From assembly GCF_964204645.1 (NCBI RefSeq), contig NC_134035.1, positions 6,200,501 to 6,264,500 of the forward strand: a stretch of DNA of 64,000 nt, written 5' to 3'. The notes beneath the pieces were generated by a model. The model ran no database searches and was not told the DNA's origin. It saw nothing but the letters and a program-made list of their open reading frames with translations. This DNA comes from Tubulanus polymorphus (taxonomy: Eukaryota > Nemertea > Palaeonemertea > Tubulaniformes > Tubulanidae). Position numbers and translations under genes: made by a program. How positions within the stretch are numbered: position 1 is the stretch's first letter; each line of letters opens with the position of its first letter. This document shows, piece after piece, positions 1-12,045 of this stretch.

Positions 1-292
1 TAATTGAGCTTGAATTCCTGATGACGTCACGGTAAAAACAATTCAATTTATTTATCATAGTTTGTTATGTTATTATTTGTAAAATATTCGTAAATAGTTT
101 TTACATTCTTATTTCAATCACAACAATTACATCTTTCATTTCTGCTAACTTTTTTCTCACATTCAATAAAGTAAAATTCAATTGTAATTTAAGGCACTTT
201 GAATTGAATTGAAAATTTATTATCGGACTATCCATCAATAAAAAAACGACTTTTGCGCTAAATTTCGGTTCGACAGAGGGACAGTGGATGAA
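1..292. other. AT-rich left edge, no gene seen
   Basis: AT-rich sequence. It may hold promoter or 5' untranslated sequence for the orphan exon that starts at 293. I see no coding signal, RNA gene or clear repeat in it. Confidence 0.4.
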
Positions 293-376
293 ATGGAGGA
301 ATTGAATCTCTCAGAAATGGAATCATTAACTGAAACTGAAAAACAACAGTTAATTGCTGTAATGAAACGAGCCAGG
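293..376 (+). CDS. orphan first coding exon, Rab-binding-helix-like (RIM/rabphilin/Slp type)
   Basis: An ATG opens 28 codons that end exactly at a plausible splice donor (AGG followed by GTTAGT). The peptide contains LSEMESLTETEKQQLIAV followed by a basic MKRAR segment. Rab-effector N-terminal helices (RIM, rabphilin, melanophilin, Slp/exophilin) have the same layout: a short acidic-hydrophobic lead, then an LTEEE-like turn, then a helix ending in VxxR. In those proteins a FYVE-like zinc finger follows, but I find no C-x2-C pairs on this strand before the next gene. Either the downstream exons lie elsewhere, or this is an orphan exon or a chance match. The family assignment rests on one short motif. 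Confidence 0.4.
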
Positions 377-859
377 GTTAGTTTACTCTGCCTGTCAAAT
401 CAGACCAGTGACACAGTGTCACTTTGTTGACTGACGACAGTCACTTTTTTACAATCCAGCCTTATAAAGAGTAAAGTGTATTTTGTTTAACTTCCGTTAC
501 GTGTTTTGGATCTTGATTTCTCAGGACTATTAAATCATTCATTTGACCTTGCATTATTAACAAGACCACGTCCACGTACGACGGCCTTATTACCGCACTG
601 ATCGCACTTGTGCTTATCACTCGGCACTGATTAAAGAGTGAATTTACAACCTGCTCTCCACACAGAGAGAGAGAGAGAGCTACTGTTACTCTTAAGTGAG
701 GTGCAGTTTTATTTGCTGCTCAAAACTATGGCCATCTGAAATAAGATCCAAACATTTACCGTACTGACTAAAAATCAACTCAAGCTTATACATTAAGAGT
801 ACGCCGAAATTAAAATAAAGGCATAATTGAAAATAACAATATACAAATACACTACACAG

Positions 860-1045
860 GGTAAATGACTGACAAAATTGATATTTACATGAATAGGAAA
901 CGCAATCCCTGGGAAACAATTCATTCCGGCCCATTTATTCAACTTTTAAAAGGCAAAATAATCTAATGAAAAAAAGAAACTTTGAAAAATTTATACAAGG
1001 TAAATGACTGACAAAATTGATATTTACATGAATAGGAAACGCAAT
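860..1045. repeat. 47-bp direct duplication (860-906 and 999-1045)
   Basis: An identical 47-bp stretch starting ggtaaatgactgacaaaatt occurs twice, 92 bp apart. Both copies are followed by similar ttattcaactttt sequence. This is a local tandem duplication with a diverged spacer. Confidence 0.85.
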
Positions 1046-2047
1046 TTATTCAACTTTTTTCGAACTGTAATGTACATTAAAATCAAGGCAAAGTAATCGA
1101 TCTTATTTTAGAATAATTATACATTGATACAAATATAAGATTTTATACAAAATAAACAAATGAAAAATTAACTAGAAAATTAAATTTATATATACTAGTT
1201 GATACAAATATCCATGAAAATTGATATGACAATAAGAATGTATGTGTCAAGTTATTTTTTTTTTATTGTAATTGATCTCGTCGCTCTTGAACGCTTTAAT
1301 TGCCCTGGTTTATTCGCTACTTTTGCGGTTTTCGGGATATTCAATTTTCTGTCACTGGACTTGATAACTTTTTCGATCGATTTTGTTTTTGATTTTGCAC
1401 TGAAAAATGTATTCATGATCGCATCCTTTTCTTCCTTCGATTTTTTTACACCATACTACGTGCGAAACGACGTGTTTGCTCAAACGAGGCGAAACTTGGT
1501 AGTTTCCTTGACCGTGTAAGGCTCGGCGAATATCTGCATGCTGCAGTGACCCGTGGCAATATGATATGTAGTGTATCTAAAAACTCCAATAATTAAGTAG
1601 GGGGTCTTATAGCTCAAAATAAAAGCATAGTTCATTAGTGCGTTGTGCATCAGGCGTGTCTGTTAGGGGTTAGGGAACATGGAACAGACCCAGTTTGCAA
1701 TTTATTAATCACTTTGCTGTCATTTCGAAGTAATAACAATTTGGCAAAATAAAGTGATTGTTAGATTTAGAAACAAAATCGGAAAAAAGTTTAGCCTAAC
1801 TCAAACTAAGAAACTAAAAACTACGATATATTACGAAAAGATTTACTTCACAAAATTTGCTCAATTTGCAGAGTGTATTGTTGAGTTTACCAAGGAAACC
1901 TCGTGTTATATAAAAAAACTTATTTCCAAATTCAATTTGCACAGTAGGGCTCATTTAGTGTTGATTTTAATATAAAATATTCAATTTTAGAATTCACAAT
2001 CATTGTTTTTTATTTCGTGACTGTGTTTAGTATAACCCGTGAGTTCA

Positions 2048-2108
2048 TGACGGTGTCTGACGGTCTTCCTGACGGTGTCTGACGGTTCCTAGCGGTTCCT
2101 GACGGTGT
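2048..2108. repeat. minisatellite with GACGGT core
   Basis: The core tgacggt recurs about six times with alternating short spacers (tc, tct, tcct) in about 60 bp. One unit carries agcggt instead. Confidence 0.8.
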
Positions 2109-2364
2109 TTAGTATGACCCTTAATTACAGATATAATATGATTTCAAGTGTTAAAATCGATAAGGAATAAATAAATATGTTATATTTCATTTCATCTCGG
2201 TTGATCTCGGTAAAATACGTCATCTCGGTAATAAGGATGACCGCAACTGCCAGTCCTTTCTAGGTCTAATGTCCAAAACAAACTGTCCAGCAGAAAATTC
2301 ATACTACGTTAACCTGTAGGTTTTAGTAGGTCTAAGACATTAAAGTTACTGCCAAGTTTATTCA

Positions 2365-2515
2365 AACCCAGTCAGAGCTCATTTCAGCTGTAAAGCCACT
2401 CAGTCTCAAGACCAGTCTATGCTCATTTAAGTTCTAAAGCCTCTTTTAACCCAGTCTTAAGCTTTTTTCAGTTTTAAAGTCACTGAGACCAGCCTAATCT
2501 CATTTTTAAGGTTCT
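2365..2515. repeat. degenerate tandem repeat, unit about 60 bp
   Basis: Three diverged units share the pattern cagtct...gctcattt...agttctaaagcc. They lie just upstream of non-repetitive sequence. No coding signal is seen. Confidence 0.55.
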
Positions 2516-3387
2516 ATCGTACTGCTATAGATGATTGTACAACTCGGACTTGGTTTTAAGACTAAACAACAATGCATGGGTGGTGGAACCGTGGCATTTG
2601 GGGCGTTATTTGCTGGGCCAATATTTTACTATTTAGTTCTGCACATTTTCCAATCATAGAAAGCTGAGTTGTTCATTTCAGCGATAACATTTCCTGATAA
2701 TCTCAAAACACGAAAGGTCCCTATTACTACACTGAATTCAGTAAGTGAAACGGAGATTACTTTTAAAATCGCTATACGTATCTATACTCTACCTTGTACT
2801 ATTTCATAGGGATTTTCAAAATTGAAAAACTACCATTTTCTTCAACTAGAAATAGCCAAAATTGAAGTTGAACCGATGGCACACCCCCACCCAGCTCCCC
2901 TACTGGGGGTGCGATAAGCTGTTTCTGCCTGCCAAGCTTTCAGCCCCAAAAAATATTTAAGAGTTTCCACTATTTCCTATGGTCGGACCAAATCAAATAA
3001 GCTTCTGCCGCCCTGCAATGGCAAGTTTAATAATAAAGCATGCTCGAAACTGTGTCTGATGTCGGATATCTTACTTATTTCGTTAAAATTTTTAACTGTC
3101 TGATAGAAAAAATAACATAAATAGTTCAGGCAAGTACCATATGTGATCAATACTGAGATCATAATAACAGTCGGCGATTGTTATAATCAGCCACACTGGC
3201 GGCGGCGGTGTGCGATGTGTTTTGGCACAAGCTGATCATATTGTTATCTATATATACAGCCTATATATGTGTCTATAGTACCGTTCCTATTGTATTTGTC
3301 CTCAATTGATAATGCAGTTGAGTCTTTACTGATTATATGTTGTCAGTAAAGAATCGACGTCGATACTTACTGCAGTGATCGTTGCGT

Positions 3388-6300
3388 ATGTTTTCGATTG
3401 AACGTCGTTCATTGTCAGGATTAAAACGATTGAGACTCGTGGATACCGAGATGAGTAGTAGGCCTACCACAGCCGTAGCAGCGGCAGCGGCTAGCAAGCG
3501 GTACACGGTCGGTCACGATAAACGACCAGCGCTGAAAAAGATTGAAGAAATTCATCCGGTTTTAGTCGTGCCCGAAGCACTCGTAAGTTCACTCAGTAAG
3601 GCTGAGCCTGTCTAGTTATACAGTTACTACTTGTGGTCAGAATTGGACAGAAATATGAGCTTAGTCCGGTCTTATCTTAAGTCTCCTGTATAGAACTGGA
3701 TCAAAATCTGCTTAGCATAGTTTTATTTTAAGTCTCGTTGATCAGGTTCATAGCGTCTTGAATGCACCATAATTAAGTGTAGGGCTACTGTTCGTTATAA
3801 GGAAACCTGACAAATTTTCAACTTTTGTTCCATTTTAGGAATTCGAGCAACAGGAAGAAAAATTGAATTTGAGGTAGGCCAAAGTTCAATTGAATTCTGC
3901 TCGATAAAAAGAAAACAACTGTGTTTCCGTGAGTAGAACGTGTTTTTAAACTATTTTCCTTCTTAGGCAACCGTTGGAAGGTCAACTGTATAAGTACACG
4001 AATGTAATGAAAGGCTGGCAGTATCGTTGGTTTACTCTGGATCCAGATACCGGATACTTTGAATACTATGAGGTACGTGTGTACTATGCGTCCAGCCTGC
4101 CAGGAGTGAATGCAGACTGTCGCACATGCAGCACGTGCGACAGTCGCCGTTTTCATTGTGCCCTCAAAAATAAGTTTGAAAAAAAGGCAATCTGAGGCAC
4201 TCTCCTTTGCTGAAAAGGGTGCTATTCTAAAAAAGACATTAATGTTGCATTATTACTTTTAATTGAAAAAGGATAAATTCTGTCAAAAATCTCTAATTAA
4301 GGCACAAGCGAATAGAATGCAACTCGGGTTCCTTCCCCAAAAAGGCACAAAATATAGTGGTGTAATTATTCACATAAGGCCAGTTGTATTCTCAAATTAA
4401 TGATTGACAATTTCAGTGTATAGTTCTATGATTGTGAAAAAGATGGCATGATTGTAAAAACTGTCATTTGGTTTTTCGTGTAAATAAATTTCTATTCGAT
4501 TTGATCAGTTTTCACTTGGAATCTGCATTGTTGAAATTTCTACATTGCTCGAGTGCTTTGCAAATGCATTAGGATAACATGAAATTTCAAAATTTTCAGA
4601 CCCACCTTTATCTGCTTAGCAGCTACGTCACTCACTGGTTGGGCATGTATACTGGCCCTTTTTGAAGTTGATGCCCTTTTTATTTCACTACGCTGTAGTC
4701 ATGGAATGGCCCTAGATCCATTCCTGCCTGTTGTCTTAAGATCTGAAACTGTTTTTACTTATTTTTCAGAAAGAAGAATATAAGAAAAATCGGCCTCGTG
4801 GTTCAGTGCACCTCGCTGTAAGTGTTCTTCTCTATATGAGCCGTTGTTCTGAGGGTTCCTCATTCGCTCCTCAATTACTCCCTCCAATCACTCCCTTATT
4901 CATCAACTAAACTGTTGATATTTTGCTTTTCAATCAATATTATCTGTTGCTGATGTTTTGTTGCTGTTGTTGATAATGAGCTCTATAGTTGCGCGCGTCA
5001 CGAATTATCATTACATTAATTCGAAATAAAGCTTTATCCGCGTGAGCTGAATTAGAGAATAGAATACATTAATACTGCTGCACCAACTGATTTCACAAAC
5101 TCTTTATGTATATATAGTACAGTTAAATGTTGCTGCATTTAGAGCCACTGGGACACTGAGTATCATTATTGCTGCTGTTATTTATAAATTTTGTGGCTTC
5201 ACAGATGGAAAAAATACATGACAATAATGCGCGTTTTGAATGTGCACCGATTTATACGAGGCTAGCATTTAGATTCCACCCTCAAGTTTGATAGGTCAGT
5301 AAAACACAAATGCAGTTCTTCGCTTATTGCAAAATAACAATTCGTTTCAACTTGAAAACGATCTATTTGCTCTGGAAATAACTGATAGTGACTAAACTGA
5401 AGCAGAGACTTTTTTTCATGAAATTTGGATATAACAGAAAGGTTGCGCCCCGTGGAATGCTATGGAATATCGTGGATAACAGTGTTATATTGTATGTCTA
5501 TTGTCGGACTCGAATTAGATATGATTTAGGTATTTAACCGGTGTATGAGTAATTTCTAGGATGTTGTTTTGGTTTTGAGTTGGATCAGGTGATGCCTCAT
5601 ATTTGAATAATAACTGCATCGAAAAATCTGTCACCGCAGTTTTTAAACGTCGAAGTAGGCCTAGCTGATATTGTGAACATATGATATTTTCATCCTCAGT
5701 GGCAGAAGGATAGATAGGTCTGTAGATGTAGATTTTGTGAATGAAATTCTGGTCGATGATTTTATAGCTATTAATATCGACTGATCACTGTTATAATTGG
5801 TAACTATAGGTTTTTGTTGTCATGTGCACTCTTACCAACAATTCACACTGTTATATTTCAATCGTTGTAAGGCTATGCTGTTTCTGATCTCTGTATAGTG
5901 TGATATATTATGGATATCCTTGTCAGGAAACACTTTATTCGTTAGTTTGTTTTAGTTGTAATGAATGAATCCTCTGGGACGAGTGGCTGATGTTATTTTA
6001 AGTGTGATATGATGTACATTGGCGATATTAAGTTGGTTTATTTCTAAATGACCCCTCTGGGAGATAACTGGAAAATAGACCGGCCGATCTAGAAGAGTTT
6101 TTGTGAACTACATCAACTATCTCCCAGTGTATTTTCACTTTGTTTTAATTTTTTTGACGGTCATCTTTTAGTTTCATTCATCATTCCATTTTACTAAATA
6201 TCTTGAGTATCGAATTCAAGCGTTAAAACATTTGTGATGCAGCATTTCATTTTAGGAGGTCGAATGAAATATTTTCTCATCTCTCACTCTTACTCACTCT

Positions 6301-9300
6301 CAGTTTTTCTCTTTGTAGGGAGCTGTTATAAGTCCTTCAGATGAAGATTCACAAACGTTCACATTACACGCTGCTAACACCGAAGTTTATCGTTTAAAAG
6401 GTTCGTTTGTACATTTCTGTCCATTTTCATTACCCGAGTATTATTTCTTGCGGTAACCAGTTTTTATCGACCAACACCTGGCTACTGAGATTATATTTAC
6501 GGTAGACTCCTCAGGGCCAGTCTATTCGAAACTGTGGGTTTATGCAACCAATCACCAAGGCCTAGTTTATTATTGAAGAGAAAATGTAACAAATAGTTTT
6601 TGACCATCATTTTTTGATGCTATGTAGGCCTAGGCCTTTGGCGAGTATATAGATGAAACTGTTCTGGGGCTAAAAGCTGTTTTGCTGTACTGTTTGTCAC
6701 CATCAGTGGAGCATTGCTATATCAACAGATGACTGTAGGCCTATGCCACCAGCTGTTACTGTCATTATATCATTGAAATCAATGTCGAATATCAGCGTGC
6801 CTAAAACATATCAGTTGATGAAACACTGTTTCAACCTTGAAAGGTGAACAATTAATACTCAACACTTTGTGTCAATTTGGGAATATTCCCCGGCTGAGGA
6901 GGCACCGAATGCTATGACGATTACAGTTACAATTTGTTGAGAAATAATAGATGTTATTGTTCGTTGAATTTTGCAGCATTTGACACACGAGAGCGTCAAC
7001 ACTGGGTGAACAGATTACGAGCCGTCGCTGAGTATCATACTGAGAACCTAGCGCAGAAATATCCGAGACGCGAGAGTAATAAATCAACGATATCTCCTTC
7101 ATCGGACGATTCGTACAACAGTAATACAGGTGGCGCTCATAACAGACATATCAATTCACGACCAATTACGCCACCTTCATCGTCATCGTCATCTATAGCT
7201 AGGTATGCCTCTCAATCTCAACTCTGATTAGGCTAAAAAATTGAACCTTGTTTCTGCGCTCAGCTGAGCTTAAAAGTTGACCCGGCCTATCTACCCTTTG
7301 AATTTTTTTACAAAAATCATGATGAATTTTACCACAACAGACCTGGCAGCTATAGATATGTACTGGTTACAAATTTTATTATGTTTTATAAAAATGACCC
7401 AGCCGCTGCGGAGAAACAAGGTATCATAAGTTTTAAAATCAGGAAACTAAGATATCTCTTAGTTAAAGTTCTGCCATCATTGCCACTACGAGTTGACTCA
7501 TAGCTGATCCTCTTTATACACTGTAAATGCTCAATGTAGAATGCTCAATGTACTTGGTCCGTCTCATCTATGGACCAAGTTGGAATGGACTTACTCTAGC
7601 AATAGTGAGAAAACTAACGAAAAAGTAGAATAAGCTCACAACTCTAGAAGACACTAATGACCCCTATTAACAAATCTAAACATTTCAGATCTCAATTGAA
7701 AGGACTATCAGTGAGCAATACATCACTAACAGAACCGTTTCGTCCAGTTAAAGAAGTCATCAAAGAAACAAACGAATGCGCATCGGAATTATCGCGTTGT
7801 ATCGATGACTTACCCACATCTGGTTCGTTATCTTACCCGACTGATAAGGATATATTATTATTGAAAGCGACGTCGTTAGCCGGTATTCATTGTTTAGAAC
7901 AGTGTTTATCTATTTTACAGTCTCAATACCAGGTGAGTAGAACCTCGAAAAACTTAGTAGCTACAAATGTTCCATGTGTGACACGTTTGTGAAATTTATT
8001 TCTCATTTTAGTATCATCAAGTGCAGAAAGCTAGTTTACCCAATGCTGTTGAATGGATTGAGCCTAATTTTACTTCAAAGTGGGTTGAGCCGATTTCATC
8101 GTTTTATAGTTCATTTTCAATTAGTTAAGACACATTGGAGTAAAACTGATCCCTAACCGCTGAACTCAATCCTGCCACCGGATATAATCAGTGCGTGATA
8201 TTGATTTGATTATTTTTGCAGACGTTCTCCAGTCATGGGTCGTCATCGGCGACAATTGAGTCAACACAGTCAGTCGTCTTACGGCACGGGAAGCAGTGTT
8301 GAAAGTGTACCAGAACCCGGTTAGTAGGAATAGCCCATTAGAGAACACGGTCCAGTTTAAAAGTTGTGGTCTATTTTGATACAGAATCGTGTCAATTTAA
8401 GGCCACTCCAAAAATTGTCTGTTTGGTGTTTGTTACCTGAATGTTAACTCTTTGCCTGCCACGCCTATTTTGTCAGGAAATGCTGCACGTTACCGGGATT
8501 TGTTAGATATCTTAAGAGATATCTTCATCAAATTTGTTTTATTGTGTTCATCTGGGTCCAGTTCCACAGTTCTGAGTTAAGATTTGACCCTGGGTTAAAA
8601 CATTGAAAATGAACTAACTTTAACTCAGAGTTAACTCTAACTCACAACTGTGGAACTGGGTCCTGGTCTTGCTTTTTCATGTAAAATAAGCAGCATTTAT
8701 TCTAGGAGTGATACAATCTGTAGCAATCACCAGTGCAGAGGGGGTATTGTGCAGAAAATAAGCCCATTCATGCGTGTTCAGCCCCCATTTCAATAGATGA
8801 TGTCACTAACACACTTCATAGAATGACTGCTGATAATCTGTTTTAGTAGTAAAACGCATTAAATCTATCGTTAAAGTTAAGAAACAGTACGGTTTTGGCA
8901 GGAAAGTGATGGGAGATATCGAACGTACCAGTACGTTTTTGGCAGGCGATGAGTTAAAAGCGTTTCTCATGTTTTTATGTTTTATCATTTTAGTAATAGT
9001 GAATCACGATGAAGATGTAGAAGATGCGCAGGAATACACCGATACAGAACTAGGTGCCGTCGAAGAGCACAAAAGTGTCATTTTGCATCTACTATCACAG
9101 CTAAAATTAGGCATGGATCTGACGAGGGTGAGTTATTCATAATCTCAATGCGTCCATTTATTAATCAGTAATCATACGCACAGGTCAGGTTTGATTGTCA
9201 GGAGTTGAAATCTGATGCCCGTTAGATGAGTGGTAGTGGAACTGTGTTTGCCTTGTATCAAATTAAACAGTACTGTGTAGGTTTTATTAGAAATCTTCCG

Positions 9301-11992
9301 CTACTAATGCATAATAGCTTCATCAGGTCAATGAGACTCATTATCAGGAATTAAGCTACCAAAAAAAATCTTTAATCGTTTTCTTGTAGGAATGTACTCA
9401 AGACAAAGCGGGTGGACAGTACCACATAATCGGGACAATATCATCATATGTTTGGCCAAACAATATGCCGTATAGGCCCCCTATCATTAGAGATTTTAGT
9501 CAGCAGTTTAACATTAACATTTCTTATGAACTCCTCCTGGAAAAAATCCTGGATCTGCGCCTGGTATGCATGTTTGAAGCTTAATATCAAAAACCTCTCA
9601 TATACTGCATTTTATCGATAGGTGGTGCTTCCTACTTTTATACTAGAGAAACGTTCATTGTTAGAGATGTTTGCTGATTATATGGCTCATCCCGATATAT
9701 TTCTGAGGTAAGCATTAAATAGAGACCTTTTTCACGAAGGCATTACTCGTGTCACTTGGTATATAACTGGTGTCCATCTATGCACTGCAGGCCCGTAGCC
9801 AGGGTCCTCCAAGGGGGTGCGATATAAACTATGAGTGGACCTAAACCACGTCAGTAAAGCCAAGCGGCGAAGAATTTGATAACTGTGCTTTATTTCTGGA
9901 GTATTTGAACATTTCATACATTATGGGGTTTATTGAAAATGTACGTACACTGGTCTTTAGATTACCAGGAGAGTGAACATGGAGGAGAGAGTAGAAAATC
10001 AGCATTTTTGAGCGCAGCACCTTGATTTAATTTCTACTTTTTTTATCCGGAAATACATACATATAATAGATATATATGTATAAGAAACATTTGAATGAAA
10101 TGTCTTTCAAGAGAAATAGGGACAATTTTTTTTCATCAGTTAAATAGCAGACCTTCGCACCCGACGCACCCCCCTCTGGCTACAGGCTTGCTATTTAATT
10201 TACAGTCTCGTCCGTCATAAATAAAACCCACATTACCTTTCAATCATTTTGTAACTTGAAATTTTATAAAAATTATTCTTGTTTTCTGTTCATGCGTGAA
10301 GTAATGATTAATGAACACAATTGATAATGATTATTTTAAGGATACCAGACGGACCAGATGCAGAAACCAGAATGATGTCTGTTTTAGAATGGTATTTAAC
10401 ATCTTTACATGCAGGAAGGAAGGTAACTACGGTATTCACTAAACCTAAGCTATCATTTCAAACTGGACTGCATGAATATAAAGAGTCTATATTATTATCA
10501 AATCTGTATTTCTACTTTTTGATTGCGACTCAAACTTTTTCTGAAGAGTTACAAATATCTTATAGAGGATTTACCATATGGTGAAATTCAGAGTCCCTAT
10601 TTATTTATCATTCATTATTGCTATGCTATTTTAGTTAATTTAATTTATGCCAATTTTGAACGGTTAATTTCAGGGTTCAGTTGCTAAGAAACCGTACAAT
10701 CCAATAATCGGTGAGACGTTTCATTGTTCGTGGGACGTCGAGGATCGAGGGGTCGCTACACAGCAACAGCAGACGGATTCATTAGCGACGTCTGCTCAGA
10801 AACCGACTCGAATGACTTACACTGCTGAACAAGTCTCCCATCATCCACCGAGTAAGTCATTATTACTAGCTAGCACCTTTTCACTGTGCTCGGACAAATA
10901 TTTTGAATGAGTTCAATTGAAAATCCACAACTGCCAATTGTCTAAGTAGGAAATCATGCGCCTAGGACTAAATCAGGGTTTCTGAGAAATCTGCTCTGTC
11001 AGGACCACCTGATTTACTCCTAAATTTGGCATTAGAAAAGATTCTGGTAGAAAATTTATAAGGAATTCTCTTTTAATTTACTGTTAAGATATTTTCACAT
11101 GACTTTGTTTTAGTTTCTGCGTTCTATTTCGAATGTCCTGATAAGAGAATTTACATGAATTCGTCAATATGGACGAAATCGAAATTCATGGGCATGTCAA
11201 TAGGAGTTTGTATGATCGGAAAAAGTAAGTGTTTTACATTCTCTCTGTGATATCCAAGCCTATAATAAATTTCAGGGTCAAGACAGATGAAATCTGTGAA
11301 TTTGACACCTATGACATTTCTGCCTCACAAGAATTCATCAAATTCTTTGATTTTAATCTTTAAAGAATTGTAAATTTATTCAGTGGGTTATTCTGTCAAT
11401 CATGTCTTGGTTTTAACCATGTTGTGGCATGCACTTAAAATTTCATGTCTTGCAGCTTTGTAGCGAGACAAATCTCGCGAAGAGCTTTCAGTGTAGTTTG
11501 TTTTCAATCGGCTCTTCTGTTTGTTCTAGTGTCGTTGAATCTATTGGATCACGATGAAGAATATGTGTTTACATTACCTAGTGCGTATGCGCGTTCGATA
11601 CTGACAATACCCTGGGTTGAACTCGGTGATAAAATCAATATAACCTGCACAAAAAGCGGCTACTCATCGTCTATTACATTTCACACGAAGGTTAGACATC
11701 TCTGTAATATCTGTTTATGTAATAACTCACTCACTCAGCGCTCGGTCACTGCAACACTCATATCTATATGAAATATCTCAATCAATATCTTATTGACCAG
11801 AATTAAGTCCTAATATGGAATATTGGTAAAACTTGTGATATGTTTTGGATTTTTTTCCAGCCATTTTACGGAGGGAAGTTACATCGGATCACGGCTGAAG
11901 TTAAAGACGGTAAATCTGGTAATGTAACATGTCGTGTGAATGGTGAATGGAACGGAGCTATTGAATTCCAATATAGCAACGTAAGTTACTGT

Positions 11993-12045
<53 letters not shown>

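Larger units (their letters stand above)
377..3387. other. intergenic region upstream of the OSBPL gene
   Basis: Contains a short GA run (665-680), a 47-bp direct duplication, two small tandem arrays described separately, and unsupported ORFs at 1199-1519 and 1754-1975. The last few hundred bases should hold the OSBPL promoter and 5' UTR. I cannot identify a core promoter element with confidence. Confidence 0.4.

Noticed and set aside
1199-1519. 106-aa plus-strand hydrophobic ORF
   Set aside because: Phe/Ile-rich translation of AT-rich DNA, no proper ATG at its start, no domain and no splice context.
3818-4156. Minus-strand ORF over OSBPL exons 2 and 3
   Set aside because: Shadow of the PH-domain exon on the plus strand. 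No domain or splice support.
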